From assembly GCA_016702415.1 (NCBI GenBank), contig JADJEA010000001.1, positions 1,283,001 to 1,347,000 on the forward strand: a stretch of DNA of 64,000 bases, read 5' to 3'. The notes under the pieces were generated by a model. The model saw only the letters and a program-made list of their open reading frames with translations, was not told the DNA's origin and made no database searches. Source of the stretch: Nostocoides sp. GTDB lineage: Bacteria > Actinomycetota > Actinomycetes > Actinomycetales > Dermatophilaceae. Position 1 is the first letter of the stretch; each line of letters opens with the position of its first letter. Shown piece by piece: positions 42,943 to 51,938 of the stretch. Made by a program: the position numbers and the translations under genes.

Positions 42943-43024
42943 TGCGCGAGGCGGGACTCGAACCCGCACACCCGAAGGCACCAGATCCTAAGTCTGGCGC
43001 GTCTGCCAATTCCGCCACTCGCGC
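42943..43024 (-). tRNA. tRNA-Leu (UAG)
   Basis: The reverse strand reads GCGCGAGTGGCGGAATTGGC, with anticodon loop CTTAGGA (anticodon TAG), a long variable arm (GTGCCTTCGGGTGT) as expected for Leu, T-loop GGTTCGAGTCC and acceptor CTCGCGC pairing with GCGCGAG. Length 82 nt. CCA is not encoded. Confidence 0.96.
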
Positions 43025-43184
43025 GCGGAACGCAACTGTACGCGGAGACGCCCAAGGCGTCCTTCGGCATACGGCTGGGATAGGTTGAGGCAGGTCGGAC
43101 GGCGCCGCCCGAGGCAGCGGCATCCGGCCACACGGAGGTGCCCGACCGGACGGCGGTGCAGGACCACCCACACAGGAGGAGACA

Positions 43185-43670
43185 GTGACCCACCGGCTCG
43201 AACCCGGCGACCCGGCCCCGGACTTCACGCTCTCCGACGACACGGGCGCGCCCGTCTCCCTGCGCGATCTGCGGGGCCGCAAGGTGATCGTCTACTTCTA
43301 CCCGAAGGCGATGACGCCCGGCTGCACCACGCAGGCGTGCGACTTCTCCGACTCCCTCGATGCGCTGCGGGGCGACGGCTACGAGGTCGTCGGCATCTCC
43401 CCGGACAGCCCGGCGTCGCTGGCGAGATTCCGGGAGCGGGACGGGCTGACCATCAGGCTGCTCTCCGACCCTGGCCGAGAGGTCCTCACCGCATGGGGGG
43501 CGTTCGGGGAGAAGAAGAACTACGGGAAGACCGTCCAGGGTGTCATCCGCTCCACCGTCGTCGTCGACGAGGCGGGCGTGGTGAGCCAGGCGTGGTACAA
43601 CGTCAAGGCGTCCGGGCACGTCGCAAAGCTGCGCCGTGACCTCGGACTCGACCAAGGAGGCGCGCGATGA
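43185..43670 (+). CDS. bcp: Thioredoxin-dependent thiol peroxidase (Bcp/PrxQ)
   Basis: Peroxiredoxin of 161 residues reducing hydrogen and organic peroxides. EPGDPAPDFTLSDDTGAPVS leads to the peroxidatic Cys in YPKAMTPGCTTQACDFSD; a second Cys five residues later is the PrxQ resolving position. GISPDSPASLARF and IRSTVVVDEAGVV complete the fold. GTG start with AGGAGG nearby. Its end overlaps the DUF3618 gene by 4 bp. Confidence 0.94.
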   Translation: MTHRLEPGDPAPDFTLSDDTGAPVSLRDLRGRKVIVYFYPKAMTPGCTTQACDFSDSLDALRGDGYEVVGISPDSPASLARFRERDGLTIRLLSDPGREVLTAWGAFGEKKNYGKTVQGVIRSTVVVDEAGVVSQAWYNVKASGHVAKLRRDLGLDQGGAR

Positions 43671-43942
43671 GCGAGCAGAAGTCAGGCCAGCCGTCCGTCG
43701 CGGAGTTGCAGGCCCAGATCGAGGCGACCCGGGCCCGGCTGAGCTCGACCGTCGACCAGCTCACGACGAAGGCGGCGCCCAAGGCGCTGCTGGACCGCGA
43801 GAAGGAGAACGCCAAGGCGCGCTTCGCCGCCGCGACGCGAACGCCCGAGGGTGACTTGCGCACCGAGCGGCTCGCCGCCGTGGCCGCGGCCGTCGTCGTC
43901 CTGATGATCTTGCGCTGCATCCTGCGCCGACGCTCCGCCTGA
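43667..43942 (+). CDS. DUF3618 domain small membrane protein
   Basis: Protein of 91 residues. PSVAELQAQIEATRARLSST and VDQLTTKAAPKALLDREKEN are the DUF3618 helices; a single C-terminal membrane helix (LAAVAAAVVVLMILRCIL) ends in a basic RRRSA. Such proteins often accompany phage-holin-like membrane proteins in actinobacteria. Function unknown. Starts by ATGA overlap with bcp. Confidence 0.88.
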   Translation: MSEQKSGQPSVAELQAQIEATRARLSSTVDQLTTKAAPKALLDREKENAKARFAAATRTPEGDLRTERLAAVAAAVVVLMILRCILRRRSA

Positions 43943-43946
43943 CCCG

Positions 43947-44285
43947 GTGGCCAAGAAGCCCTCGACCGCGGCAGGCCTGCCCATCCGGATGCTCCACGAC
44001 CGTCTCTTGGTGGCCCTCGAAGGGGAGCCGGGGGAGCGGCGGTCGGGGGGCGGCATACTCATCCCGGCGACGGCCAGCGTCGGGAAGCGACTCTCGTGGG
44101 GGTCGGTCGTGGCGACCGGGCCCAATGCTCGTCAGGTCGAGTCCGGGGACCGGGTGCTCTTCGACCCCGAGGACCGCGCCGAGGTCGAGATCCAGGGCAA
44201 GGACTATCTCCTGCTCCGCGAGCGGGATCTGCATGCCATCGCCGCCGAGCGGGTGACCGAGGGACCCTCCGGCCTCTATCTCTGA
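43947..44285 (+). CDS. GroES-like co-chaperonin family protein
   Basis: Protein of 112 residues with a GroES (Cpn10) fold: IRMLHDRLLVALEGEPGERR, SGGGILIPATASVGKRLSWG, SVVATGPNARQVESGDRVLF and KDYLLLRERDLHAI. The mobile-loop region with GGILIP is present. No groEL lies nearby. This is a stand-alone actinobacterial paralogue seen after bcp, not necessarily the main GroES. GTG start. Confidence 0.85.
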   Translation: MAKKPSTAAGLPIRMLHDRLLVALEGEPGERRSGGGILIPATASVGKRLSWGSVVATGPNARQVESGDRVLFDPEDRAEVEIQGKDYLLLRERDLHAIAAERVTEGPSGLYL

Positions 44286-44319
44286 CCCGTCCGGCAGCCC
44301 CGATCCGACCGGCTCCCGC

Positions 44320-44889
44320 TTAGATCCCCAAGCCGGGGACGATCTCCGCGCCGGGAATGTCGGCGAACGCGGCACCGGGCAGGAGGATCTTCGAGCGGCG
44401 CAGTCCACTGCCGATGATCGCCTTCTCCTGCGCCAGGAGCCGCTCGTCGACGAAGAGACGCCACCCGTCGGGCAAGCCGATCGGGGTGATCCCGCCGTAC
44501 TCCATCCCGGTCTCGCTGACCGCCCGATCCATCGGGTGGAATGAGGCCTTCCGCACATCGAGCCGCCGTTTGGCGAGGTTGTTGACGTCGGCCCGGGTGT
44601 CGGCCGCGACGACGCAGGCCGCGACCCGTTCGACGCCGTCCCGCCGCCCGGAGATGACGACACAGTTTGCGCTGGCCGGCAACGGGAGGTCGTATGCCGC
44701 CGTCATCGCCTCTGTGTCGGCCAGGCCCGGGTCGATCTCGACCACCGCCAACCGCGCCGCGAGGTCCGGGCTGGCCGCGAGCAGAGCGGCCACCGGGGGC
44801 GCGACGAGATCCCAGCGCTCCGTCACGGGCAAGGAGACCAGGCCGGGGAATGACAGGTCCGGGAATGAGGGCACGATCACGCCGGTCAC
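44320..44889 (-). CDS. YbaK/EbsC-type aminoacyl-tRNA deacylase domain protein
   Basis: Protein of 189 residues from GTG 44889. The domain has ANCVVISGRRDGVERVAACV, DVNNLAKRRLDVRKASFHPM, the conserved loop SETGMEYGGITPIGLPDGWR and the Lys-containing KRRLDVRKA. These are the features of YbaK/ProX trans-editing enzymes that hydrolyse mischarged tRNA. The N-terminal 55 residues are an extra segment. The tRNA substrate is not predictable. Confidence 0.87.
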   Translation of the reverse strand: MTGVIVPSFPDLSFPGLVSLPVTERWDLVAPPVAALLAASPDLAARLAVVEIDPGLADTEAMTAAYDLPLPASANCVVISGRRDGVERVAACVVAADTRADVNNLAKRRLDVRKASFHPMDRAVSETGMEYGGITPIGLPDGWRLFVDERLLAQEKAIIGSGLRRSKILLPGAAFADIPGAEIVPGLGI

Positions 44890-44958
44890 TGTATGCCGAC
44901 CGCCCGGGCACCTCAGCCCGGCAACAGGGCGCTTCGAGCCGCGGGGGATACTGGGGGG

Positions 44959-45627
44959 GTGACATCGAACCACCTCGTCGCTGACCGCCCCCGCCTGGTG
45001 ACGCTCGTCCTGAGCGCGCTCGCCGCAGTGATGCTGGCGCTCGGGGTGGGCGGCGCGGCATACGCCCACTCGGCACTGGTCAGCGCGAGCCCCGCCGCCG
45101 GCGAGACGGTGACGGCTCTTCCGACGAAGGTCGTCCTCACCTTCAACGAGGATGTGGCGCCGGGGCTGGCCGTCGTTCGGGTCACCGACGGCGAGGGGTT
45201 GGCCGTCGCCACCGGCGAGGCCGTCGTCTCGGGCACGAGCGTGACCCAGAAGCTCGTCGCGAATCTGCATGCGGGCTCCTACCAGGTCGCCTTCAAGGTG
45301 ACGAGCGCGGACGGGCACCCGATCAGCGACGCGTATTCCTTCGTCATCCCCGCCTCCGTCGCCCCCGCACCGACCAGCGACCAGCCGTCCGATCCGGTCG
45401 CGGTACCCCCGGCGAATGGGTCGAGTTCGAGCACGACCGCCGCGGCCCAGACCTCGAGCGCACCCTCCGCGACCGCCGCGAAGCCCACCGTCGCCCCGCG
45501 CAGCGATGCCCAGAAGAGTTCCGGTCATATGGCTCTCCTGATTGCCATGGGTGTCGCCGCCCTGGCCGTGGCTGGAGGTGCCGCAGCCCTGCTCGCCCAG
45601 CGCCGCCGGGACCCCGAATCCGATTAG
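44959..45627 (+). CDS. CopC-domain copper resistance protein, membrane anchored
   Basis: Exported protein of 222 residues from GTG 44959. Signal peptide ends at AAYAHSALVSASPAAGETVT, leaving the CopC copper-binding His near the mature N-terminus. The second ligand region is SADGHPISDAYSFVIP. A Ser/Thr/Ala/Pro linker leads to a C-terminal membrane helix (MALLIAMGVAALAVAGGAAA) and basic tail. It binds extracellular copper. No CopD domain is fused or adjacent. Confidence 0.92.
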   Translation: MTSNHLVADRPRLVTLVLSALAAVMLALGVGGAAYAHSALVSASPAAGETVTALPTKVVLTFNEDVAPGLAVVRVTDGEGLAVATGEAVVSGTSVTQKLVANLHAGSYQVAFKVTSADGHPISDAYSFVIPASVAPAPTSDQPSDPVAVPPANGSSSSTTAAAQTSSAPSATAAKPTVAPRSDAQKSSGHMALLIAMGVAALAVAGGAAALLAQRRRDPESD

Positions 45628-45664
45628 GGACCGGCCCGGGCCAGGTGCTAATGTCTCCCCTCGC

Positions 45665-45737
<73 letters not shown>

Positions 45738-45776
45738 CTCGGGCCGCGGCCGGGAGCGACGGCATACGGACCCGTG

Positions 45777-45852
45777 GTGGGCGTAGCTCAGCTGGTAGAG
45801 CACCTGGTTGTGGTCCAGGATGTCGCGAGTTCGAACCTCGTCGCTCACCCCA
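45777..45852 (+). tRNA. tRNA-His (GUG)
   Basis: GTGGGCGTAGCTCAGCTGGT has acceptor GTGGGCG pairing with CGCTCAC, anticodon loop TTGTGGT (anticodon GTG), discriminator C and an encoded CCA (45850-45852). The extra G at 45776 can serve as the G-1 identity base of tRNA-His. Confidence 0.95.
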
Positions 45853-45903
45853 CCTCGCCCCATTCGCGCTGCGGATGGGGCGACTGTCGTTCCCGACGGC
45901 CCG

Positions 45904-46547
45904 TCAGGCCGACCCGACCGTATGCCGCGCCGCGATCGCCCGCGCCGTGGGGGTGTCCGGCCCGGGGTGGGCGACGAAGACCGCCTCGCGGTAGTAGCGC
46001 AGTTCGGCGATGGATTCGGTGATATCGGCCAACGCCCGGTGGCCGCCGTTCTTGGCGGGAGCGGCGAAGTAGGCCCGGGGGTACCACCGCCGCGACAACT
46101 CCTTGATCGAGGAGACGTCGATGATCCGGTAGTGCAGCCACGCGTCCAACTCCGGCATGTCGCGAGCCAGGAAGGCGCGGTCGGTGCCGACGGTGTTGCC
46201 GCCCAGCGGGGCCTTCCGCGGCTCGGGCACCCACGCCTTGACATAGTCGAGCACTGCGGCCGTGGCCTCCTGGAGCGTCACGCCGCCGGCGAGTTGGTCC
46301 AGCAGCCCCGAGGACGTGTGCATGTGGCGCACGACGTCGCTCATGCCCGCCAATGCCTGCGGGGGCGGGGCGATGACCAGGTCGATCCCGTCGCCGAGTT
46401 GGTTGAGCTCGAAGTCCGTCACCAGGGCCGCGACCTCGATGAGCGCGTCGGTGTGGAGGTCCAGCCCCGTCATCTCGCAGTCGATCCAGACAATGCGGTC
46501 CTTGCTCGCGCGCTCGCTCGTGCCGGCGGCGCCTTCGGGTCGGTCAC
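45904..46547 (-). CDS. orn: Oligoribonuclease, start region probably frameshifted
   Basis: DEDDh 3'-5' exonuclease that clears short RNAs. RIVWIDCEMTGLDLHTDALI holds the first Asp/Glu pair, NTVGTDRAFLARDMPELD the second Asp, and NGGHRALADITESIAELRYY the catalytic His and last Asp. No start codon lies in frame close to the first motif. GTG 46547 opens a one-base-shifted frame reading TDPKAPPARAS, a plausible true N-terminus, so an indel near 46510-46530 is suspected. The C-terminal TPTARAIAARHTVGSA is typical. Confidence 0.85.
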
Positions 46548-46590
46548 GCTCCCACGATACGGCGCGCCCGCCTGCATTAGCCTGACGGTC

Positions 46591-47799
46591 ATGTCCTGGA
46601 CCGACTCCCGCCCCGGTGTCGCCGGTCCCGGGGTGCCCGGCGCGGGTGCGCCCGCGGCATACGACCCCGGCATCGTGCCGGCCTCGCCGCGGGGAACGGC
46701 CCGCCGAGGTGTCCGCCGCTGGCTGCTCACCGGGCTCGTCGTCGTCGGCTTCGGGCTCGCGGCGCTGGCCCTCGCGGCCTACTTCGGCGCCGCACTCGGT
46801 GTCGTCACCGCGCTCCTGGGGCTGCTGCTGGCGGCCATCCCGGTCGGCATCGTCGTCCCGACTTTCCTGTGGCTGGACCGGTTCGAGGCGGAACCGACGC
46901 GCTATCTCGTCGTCGCCTTCCTCTGGGGGGCACTGGTCGCGGCCCTGGTCGCCGCCGTCTTCAATACCTCCGCGATGCTCGTCATCGAATCCGTCACCGA
47001 CCCCTCGGCCGCGCGGTTGACGACCGCCACCGTGGTAGCGCCGATCGTCGAGGAATCGTCCAAGGGCCTCTTCGTGGTGCTCCTGTGGCGGCTGCGCCGG
47101 CGCGAGTTCGACGGCATCACCGACGGGATGGTGTATGCCGGGATCACCGCCGCCGGGTTCGCCTTCACCGAGAACATCCAGTACCTCGGTCAGGCGTATG
47201 CCGAGGGCGGCCGCGAGCTGCTGGCGGCGACGTTCGTGGCCCGCGGATTGTTCAGCCCCTTCGCGCACCCGATGTTCACGATCCTCACCGGGATCGGCGT
47301 CGGGATCGCGGCGACCTCCCGCTCCGGGCTGGTCCGCCTGATCGCGCCGCTGGCCGGGCTGACGCTCGCGGCCTGCGCGCATGGGCTGTGGAATCTCTCC
47401 GCGGTCACGGGCGGCTCCGGGCTCCTCATCGGCTACGGGCTGGTCGGGATTCCGCTCTTCTGCAGCTTTCTCGGGCTCATCCTCTGGGTGCGTCGCCGCG
47501 AGGGCCGCCTGATCGGTCGCCGCCTCAGTCCGTATGCCGACGCCGGCTGGCTGAGCCCGAACGAGGTGGCGATGCTCGCGAGCATGGCGCACCGGCGGGA
47601 GGCGCGCATCTGGGCGCGCACGAACGCCGGCCGCGCGGGCCTGAGGTCCATGCGTGACTTCCAGGACGCCGCCTCCGAGTTGGCTCTGCTGCGCGAGCGC
47701 ATGTATCACCAGGCGGCCGACGGCCAAGCGTTGGCCGACGAGCGCCGGTTGTTGGGCGAGCTGACCGCGGCGCGGCATGTCTTCGCAGCCCCGCGCTGA
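46591..47799 (+). CDS. PrsW-family intramembrane metalloprotease
   Basis: Membrane protein of 402 residues with about eight helices. The glutamate motif IVEESSKGLFVVLLWRLRRR, FAFTENIQYLGQAY, FSPFAHPMFTI and LAACAHGLWNLS hold the Glu and His residues of the PrsW/CPBP-related active site. In Bacillus PrsW cleaves the anti-sigma factor RsiW. Here the substrate is unknown; the RsiV-like protein at 16972 is secreted and not an obvious target. N-terminal 45 residues are Pro/Gly rich. Its end overlaps the next gene by 23 bp. Confidence 0.9.
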   Translation: MSWTDSRPGVAGPGVPGAGAPAAYDPGIVPASPRGTARRGVRRWLLTGLVVVGFGLAALALAAYFGAALGVVTALLGLLLAAIPVGIVVPTFLWLDRFEAEPTRYLVVAFLWGALVAALVAAVFNTSAMLVIESVTDPSAARLTTATVVAPIVEESSKGLFVVLLWRLRRREFDGITDGMVYAGITAAGFAFTENIQYLGQAYAEGGRELLAATFVARGLFSPFAHPMFTILTGIGVGIAATSRSGLVRLIAPLAGLTLAACAHGLWNLSAVTGGSGLLIGYGLVGIPLFCSFLGLILWVRRREGRLIGRRLSPYADAGWLSPNEVAMLASMAHRREARIWARTNAGRAGLRSMRDFQDAASELALLRERMYHQAADGQALADERRLLGELTAARHVFAAPR

Positions 47800-48289
47800 C
47801 GTGCGGGTCCAACGGGGGACGGATCTGAACCGGCGACTGCTGAATCTGGGTCTCGGTGAGCTGGCGGCGAGCTTGGTGTTCGGGGTGACTGCCGTGACGT
47901 CGATCCAGCCCCGGCTCACCGGGCACGAGGCCAGGGCACTGTGGGCGGCGCTGGGGGTGCTGCTGGCCATCCTGCTTCAGGCGGGGGCGTATTGGCTCCT
48001 GGCACGGTCCTGGCTTCCGGCCGGCAGGATGCCGGCGAGAATCGCGGCGGTCTATCGCGCGCTGCGGGTCGTGGACATCGGCTTCCTCGTGGGGAGTGTG
48101 GGCGCGATCAGTCGCTGGTATCCCGAGCGCCCGGCCGTGGCGGTTCTCGTCACCGGCGTGTGGCTCTTCGCCGTGGTCGAGTACGTCAACTACTTCGTCG
48201 TTAGGCTCGCGTATCCGTGGTCGCGGTGGGCCGCGCAGGTGGGCCAGTGGCGGACGCCGCAGCTGGTCAAGGACCTGCGGCGCGCGTGA
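47777..48289 (+). CDS. Conserved hypothetical four-helix membrane protein
   Basis: Protein of 170 residues. Hydrophobic segments LGELAASLVFGVTAVTSI, ALWAALGVLLAILLQAGAYW, VVDIGFLVGSVGAI and AVAVLVTGVWLFAVVEYVNY alternate with basic turns. The last helix reads VEYVNYFVVRLAYPWSRW. I do not recognise a family. The start lies inside the end of the PrsW gene, so the two are coupled. Confidence 0.75.
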   Translation: MSSQPRADVRVQRGTDLNRRLLNLGLGELAASLVFGVTAVTSIQPRLTGHEARALWAALGVLLAILLQAGAYWLLARSWLPAGRMPARIAAVYRALRVVDIGFLVGSVGAISRWYPERPAVAVLVTGVWLFAVVEYVNYFVVRLAYPWSRWAAQVGQWRTPQLVKDLRRA

Positions 48290-48532
48290 CGAGGGGGCCC
48301 GGCGCGGACCCGCGGCTACGGCATGTCCGCGCCCACGCCGGCGACCAGCCGCTGACCTGGGCCGATGCGCGGGAGGGGGCGGGCGGCATACCCGGTGGTG
48401 GAGCCCGGGGTTCGGCCTGGACCACCCCGCCGGGCCGGCCGCTGTCCCCGCCGCCGGATAGGCTCGCGGGGCCGGGGTGAGCGGTCGGCATACCGTCACG
48501 GCTGCCCCTGCACCCAGAGGAAGGACGCGCGA
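48290..48532. other. Intergenic stretch with two CGGCATAC words
   Basis: A possible 64-codon frame (GTG 48286 to 48480) overlaps the previous stop but is Pro/Gly/Arg rich and has no recognisable features, so I do not call a gene. Two copies of GGCATAC (48385, 48487) and a good ribosome-binding site GAGGAAGGA (about 48517) for the amidohydrolase are visible. Confidence 0.5.
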
Positions 48533-49759
48533 ATGACAGCGACCGAGTACCCCGCCCCCGCCGGATTCCCGGAGGAGTTGCGCCGCGACCTCGTCGCCCT
48601 GCGGCGCGACCTTCACCGCGACCCCGAGATCGGTATGGCGCTGCCGCGCACCCAGCAGCGCATTCTCGACGCGCTCGCCGGTCTCGACCTGGAGATCGCG
48701 CGCGGGTCGGCCCTGAGTTCGGTCGTCGCGGTCCTCCGTGGTGGGGCGGCCCCCGCCGGGCACCCGCGCCGCGCGGTCCTCTTGCGCGGCGACATGGATG
48801 CCCTCCCTCTGACCGAGGATCTCGCGGTCGACTATGTGTCCGGGAATGCCGGCGTCATGCACGCCTGCGGGCACGACCTCCACGTGGCTGGGCTCGTCGG
48901 GGCCGCCCACCTCCTCCACGCCAGGCGGGCGGACCTGGCCGGCGATGTCGTGTTCATGTTCCAGCCGGGGGAGGAGGGCCCCGGGGGAGCGGCGGTGATG
49001 CTGGACGAGGGCCTGTTGGAGGCCAGCGGGGGGCCGGTGATCGCGGCATACAGCCTGCATGTGTCGTCGGCCGGACACCCACTGGGAATGTGGTTCGGCC
49101 GGCCGGGACCGCAGATGGCGGCGGCGGACGAGTGCATCGTCCGGGTCCTCGGGGCGGGGGGACACGGCTCGCAGCCTCATCTGGCCAAGGATCCCGTTCC
49201 GGTCGCCTGCGAGATCGTCCTGGCGCTGCAACTGATGGTCACGCGGCAGTTCGACGCGATGGACCCGATGGTCGTCACCGTCGGGCGGATCACCAGCGGG
49301 ACCAAGGACAACATCATTCCCGACGATGCGACCCTCGAGCTGACCGTCCGGACCTTCTCGCAGGCCAATCGCGACCGGGTCCACGACGCGATCCGGCGCG
49401 TGGTCGATGGCATCACCGCGGCGCACGGGCTCACCGGGGAGGTCACGACGCTGATGGGCTACCCGGTGACCGTCAACGACGAAACCGAGTACGCCTTCCT
49501 CGCCGAGACCGTGGCCGACCTTTTCGGGCCTGAGCGGCACTACGTCATGCCGCACCCCGAGGCGGGGGCGGAGGACTTCGCGTATGTCGCGCAGCGGGTT
49601 CCGTCCGCCTACGTCTTCCTGTCGGCGTGCCCGGCGGACGACCCGGCGGTGGCACCGGACAACCACTCACCCCGCGCGCACTTCGACGACGCCGTCCTGC
49701 CCGACCAGGCGACCCTGCTCGCCGAGTTGGCCATGCGGCGCCTGCGCGACCCGCGGTAG
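48533..49759 (+). CDS. M20 family amidohydrolase (hippurate hydrolase-like)
   Basis: Zinc-dependent amidohydrolase of 408 residues. Metal-binding motifs: LLRGDMDALPLTEDL, MHACGHDLHVAGLVGAAHLL, FQPGEEGPGGAAVML and MPHPEAGAEDFAYV. The dimerisation domain with GAGGHGSQPHLAKDPV is intact. Members hydrolyse N-acyl amino acids, hippurate or indole-acetyl conjugates; the substrate cannot be fixed. Single gene with a strong ribosome-binding site. Confidence 0.92.
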   Translation: MTATEYPAPAGFPEELRRDLVALRRDLHRDPEIGMALPRTQQRILDALAGLDLEIARGSALSSVVAVLRGGAAPAGHPRRAVLLRGDMDALPLTEDLAVDYVSGNAGVMHACGHDLHVAGLVGAAHLLHARRADLAGDVVFMFQPGEEGPGGAAVMLDEGLLEASGGPVIAAYSLHVSSAGHPLGMWFGRPGPQMAAADECIVRVLGAGGHGSQPHLAKDPVPVACEIVLALQLMVTRQFDAMDPMVVTVGRITSGTKDNIIPDDATLELTVRTFSQANRDRVHDAIRRVVDGITAAHGLTGEVTTLMGYPVTVNDETEYAFLAETVADLFGPERHYVMPHPEAGAEDFAYVAQRVPSAYVFLSACPADDPAVAPDNHSPRAHFDDAVLPDQATLLAELAMRRLRDPR

Positions 49760-49873
49760 GGGCATACCGCTGGGGGTCAACGGGGAGGGGAGGGTGCGCG
49801 GCGGGCGCATCTGCACCGAATCTTCACGCCGGTTCCAGGCCGATCCTCAGGTTCACGGCGCACACTGCACGGT

Positions 49874-51004
49874 ATGCCGGTACTCGCTCGCCATCCTCGT
49901 CTCCGTTGGGTCGCCCCCCTGGCCGCGGTGGCGGCCCTCGTCGGCGGTGTCGCCGTGTCGAGCGCCGCGTCGGGAGCCGGCGGCGCGCCACCGGTGACGG
50001 CCCAGGAACTCCTGGTCCGGCTCCAGCAGGCCAAGCCGGCGGCCTTCAGCGGTGAGGTGCGCTCCACGCTCGACCTCGGCCTTCCCCAGTTGCCCATCCC
50101 GGGCGGTCACGGGGGCGCCAATCTGTCCTCGGTGATCTCCGGCAGCCACGACTGGCGCGTGTGGTCCGACGGTGGCGATCGGGTCCGGTTGGCGCTGGTC
50201 GACGGCGCGGCCGAAAGCGACATCGTCCACTCCGGCCGCGACGTCTGGATGTGGTCGAGCGCCGATCACACCGCGACGCACCTGCTCCTGCCCGCACCTC
50301 CCGCCGGGACGACCCATCCGGCCCCGGCCCTCCCCAGTGATCTCGCGGCGACCTTCGCCGACCCGCAGCAGGCCGCGGCCTACGTCCTCAAGGCGCTCGA
50401 CCCGACAACGGGCGTGGCGACGACGTCGACGGACACGGTCGCGGGGCGGGCGGCATACGGACTGGTGCTGACGCCGCGGTCGACGACGACGAAGGTCGGC
50501 TCCATTCACCTCTCCGTCGATGCGGAGACCTCGCTTCCCCTCGCGGTCTCGGTGACCGCCCGTGGGGCGACCACACCGGCGATCAATGTCGCCTTCACCG
50601 CGCTCTCGTATGCCGCGCCACCCGCCTCCGTGTTCACCTTCACCCCGCCGCCGGGCACGACAGTGACGACGAAAACGCTTGGGGGAGAGGGCAAGGGATG
50701 GATGGGGTCGAAGCCGACCGCGGACGCCAAGCCGAACGCCCACGCGGACGCGCCGCCGACTCCGCCGACCGTGGTCGGCAGCGGCTGGGACAGCGTCGCC
50801 GTCGTGACCCTTCCGTCCGGGGCCAAGGACGCCCTGACGAGCGGACCGGCCGCGGCGCTGATCGGCATGCTGCCGTCGGTGAGCGGGGCGTGGGGGTCGG
50901 GTCATCTCCTCGACGGTGCGCTGATCAGCGTGCTCCTCACCGACGACGGGCGGGTCGCCGTCGGCGCCGTGGCGCCGGACGCCCTGTATGCCGCCCTCCG
51001 CTGA
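49874..51004 (+). CDS. Secreted LolA/RseB-like protein
   Basis: Exported protein of 376 residues. Signal peptide to about residue 33 (LVGGVAVSSAASG), then AQELLVRLQQAKPAAFSGEV, the opening of LolA/RseB/DUF2092 proteins; WRVWSDGGDRVRLALVDGAA, HSGRDVWMWSSADHTATHLL and GRAAYGLVLTPRSTTTKVGS are successive strands of the half-barrel. A Pro/Ala linker near residue 275 separates a second small domain. It may hand lipid or lipoprotein cargo to the following ABC-2 transporter, whose gene overlaps its end by 17 bp. The start ATG is inside a GTATGCCG word. Confidence 0.8.
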   Translation: MPVLARHPRLRWVAPLAAVAALVGGVAVSSAASGAGGAPPVTAQELLVRLQQAKPAAFSGEVRSTLDLGLPQLPIPGGHGGANLSSVISGSHDWRVWSDGGDRVRLALVDGAAESDIVHSGRDVWMWSSADHTATHLLLPAPPAGTTHPAPALPSDLAATFADPQQAAAYVLKALDPTTGVATTSTDTVAGRAAYGLVLTPRSTTTKVGSIHLSVDAETSLPLAVSVTARGATTPAINVAFTALSYAAPPASVFTFTPPPGTTVTTKTLGGEGKGWMGSKPTADAKPNAHADAPPTPPTVVGSGWDSVAVVTLPSGAKDALTSGPAAALIGMLPSVSGAWGSGHLLDGALISVLLTDDGRVAVGAVAPDALYAALR

Positions 51005-51938
51005 CGCTCCCGATCTCGCCGTTCGCACCCAGGGCCTGAGCAAGGCCTTCGGCGGTCGTGCCGTCGTGCGCGACCTCGACCTGGCGGTGCCGCGGGGGGC
51101 GGTGTACGGGTTCCTGGGGCCCAACGGCTCGGGCAAGACGACGACGATCCGGATGCTGCTCGGTCTGGTCGGCGCCGACGCGGGGAGCATCGAGGTGCTC
51201 GGGGCCCCGATTCCCGAGGGAGCCCGCACGGTCCTGCCGCGGGTCGGTGCGCTTGTCGAGGGGCCCGGCTTCCACCCCTATTTCACCGGCCGCGCCAACC
51301 TCGAACGCCTCGACCGGCTCGACGCGAGCGCCGATCCGGCGGGCAGCGCGGCCCGGATCGGCGCGGCCCTGGACCGGGTCGGACTGGCGTCGGCGGCCGG
51401 GAAGAAGTTCCGCCAGTACTCCCTCGGCATGAAGCAGCGGCTCGCCATCGCCGCCGCTCTGCTGGTGCCGCGTGACCTGCTCGTCCTGGACGAGCCGACC
51501 AATGGGCTGGACCCGCAGGGGACCCGGGAGATCCGGGCGCTGGTGGCCTCCCTCGGTGCCGAGGGAGTGACGGTGCTGATCTCCAGCCACCTGCTCTCCG
51601 AGATCGAGCAGGTGTGCAGCCACCTCGGCATCATGAACACCGGCCGCCTGGTGGCCCAGGGTCGCGTCGAGGAGCTTCGGGCCGCGCAGACGACGACGAC
51701 CATCGTCACGACGGCCCGGCCGGACGCGGCGGGGGCGGTGCTGCGGCGGTTGGGACTGTCCGAGGTGACGGTCTCGGGGGAGGGGGCCAGCGGCATACCG
51801 ACAGGGCAGCGGCCGGCGGACATCGTCGCGGCGCTGGTCGCCGACGGGGTCCCCGTTGACGGGTTCGGCACGCGCCGGCCGAGTCTGGAGGATCTCTTCG
51901 TCGAACTGACGGGGGAAGGATTCGACGTCGATGGCTAG
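50988..51938 (+). CDS. ABC-2 type transporter ATP-binding protein
   Basis: ATPase of 316 residues. Walker A FLGPNGSGKTTTIRMLLGLV, signature YSLGMKQRLAIAAALL and Walker B LLVLDEPTNGLDPQG, with ISSHLLSEIEQ as switch. The C-terminal 90 residues with RRPSLEDLFVELTGEG are typical of drug/lantibiotic-type exporters. The start codon lies inside a GTATGCCG word that also encodes the end of the preceding gene. The permease gene starts 8 bp before its stop. Confidence 0.93.
   Translation: MPPSADAPDLAVRTQGLSKAFGGRAVVRDLDLAVPRGAVYGFLGPNGSGKTTTIRMLLGLVGADAGSIEVLGAPIPEGARTVLPRVGALVEGPGFHPYFTGRANLERLDRLDASADPAGSAARIGAALDRVGLASAAGKKFRQYSLGMKQRLAIAAALLVPRDLLVLDEPTNGLDPQGTREIRALVASLGAEGVTVLISSHLLSEIEQVCSHLGIMNTGRLVAQGRVEELRAAQTTTTIVTTARPDAAGAVLRRLGLSEVTVSGEGASGIPTGQRPADIVAALVADGVPVDGFGTRRPSLEDLFVELTGEGFDVDG

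Noticed and set aside
46594..47970. In-frame upstream extension of orn opposite the PrsW gene
   Set aside because: The extension is low-complexity and antisense to a clear membrane-protease gene; orn proteins are about 200 residues.
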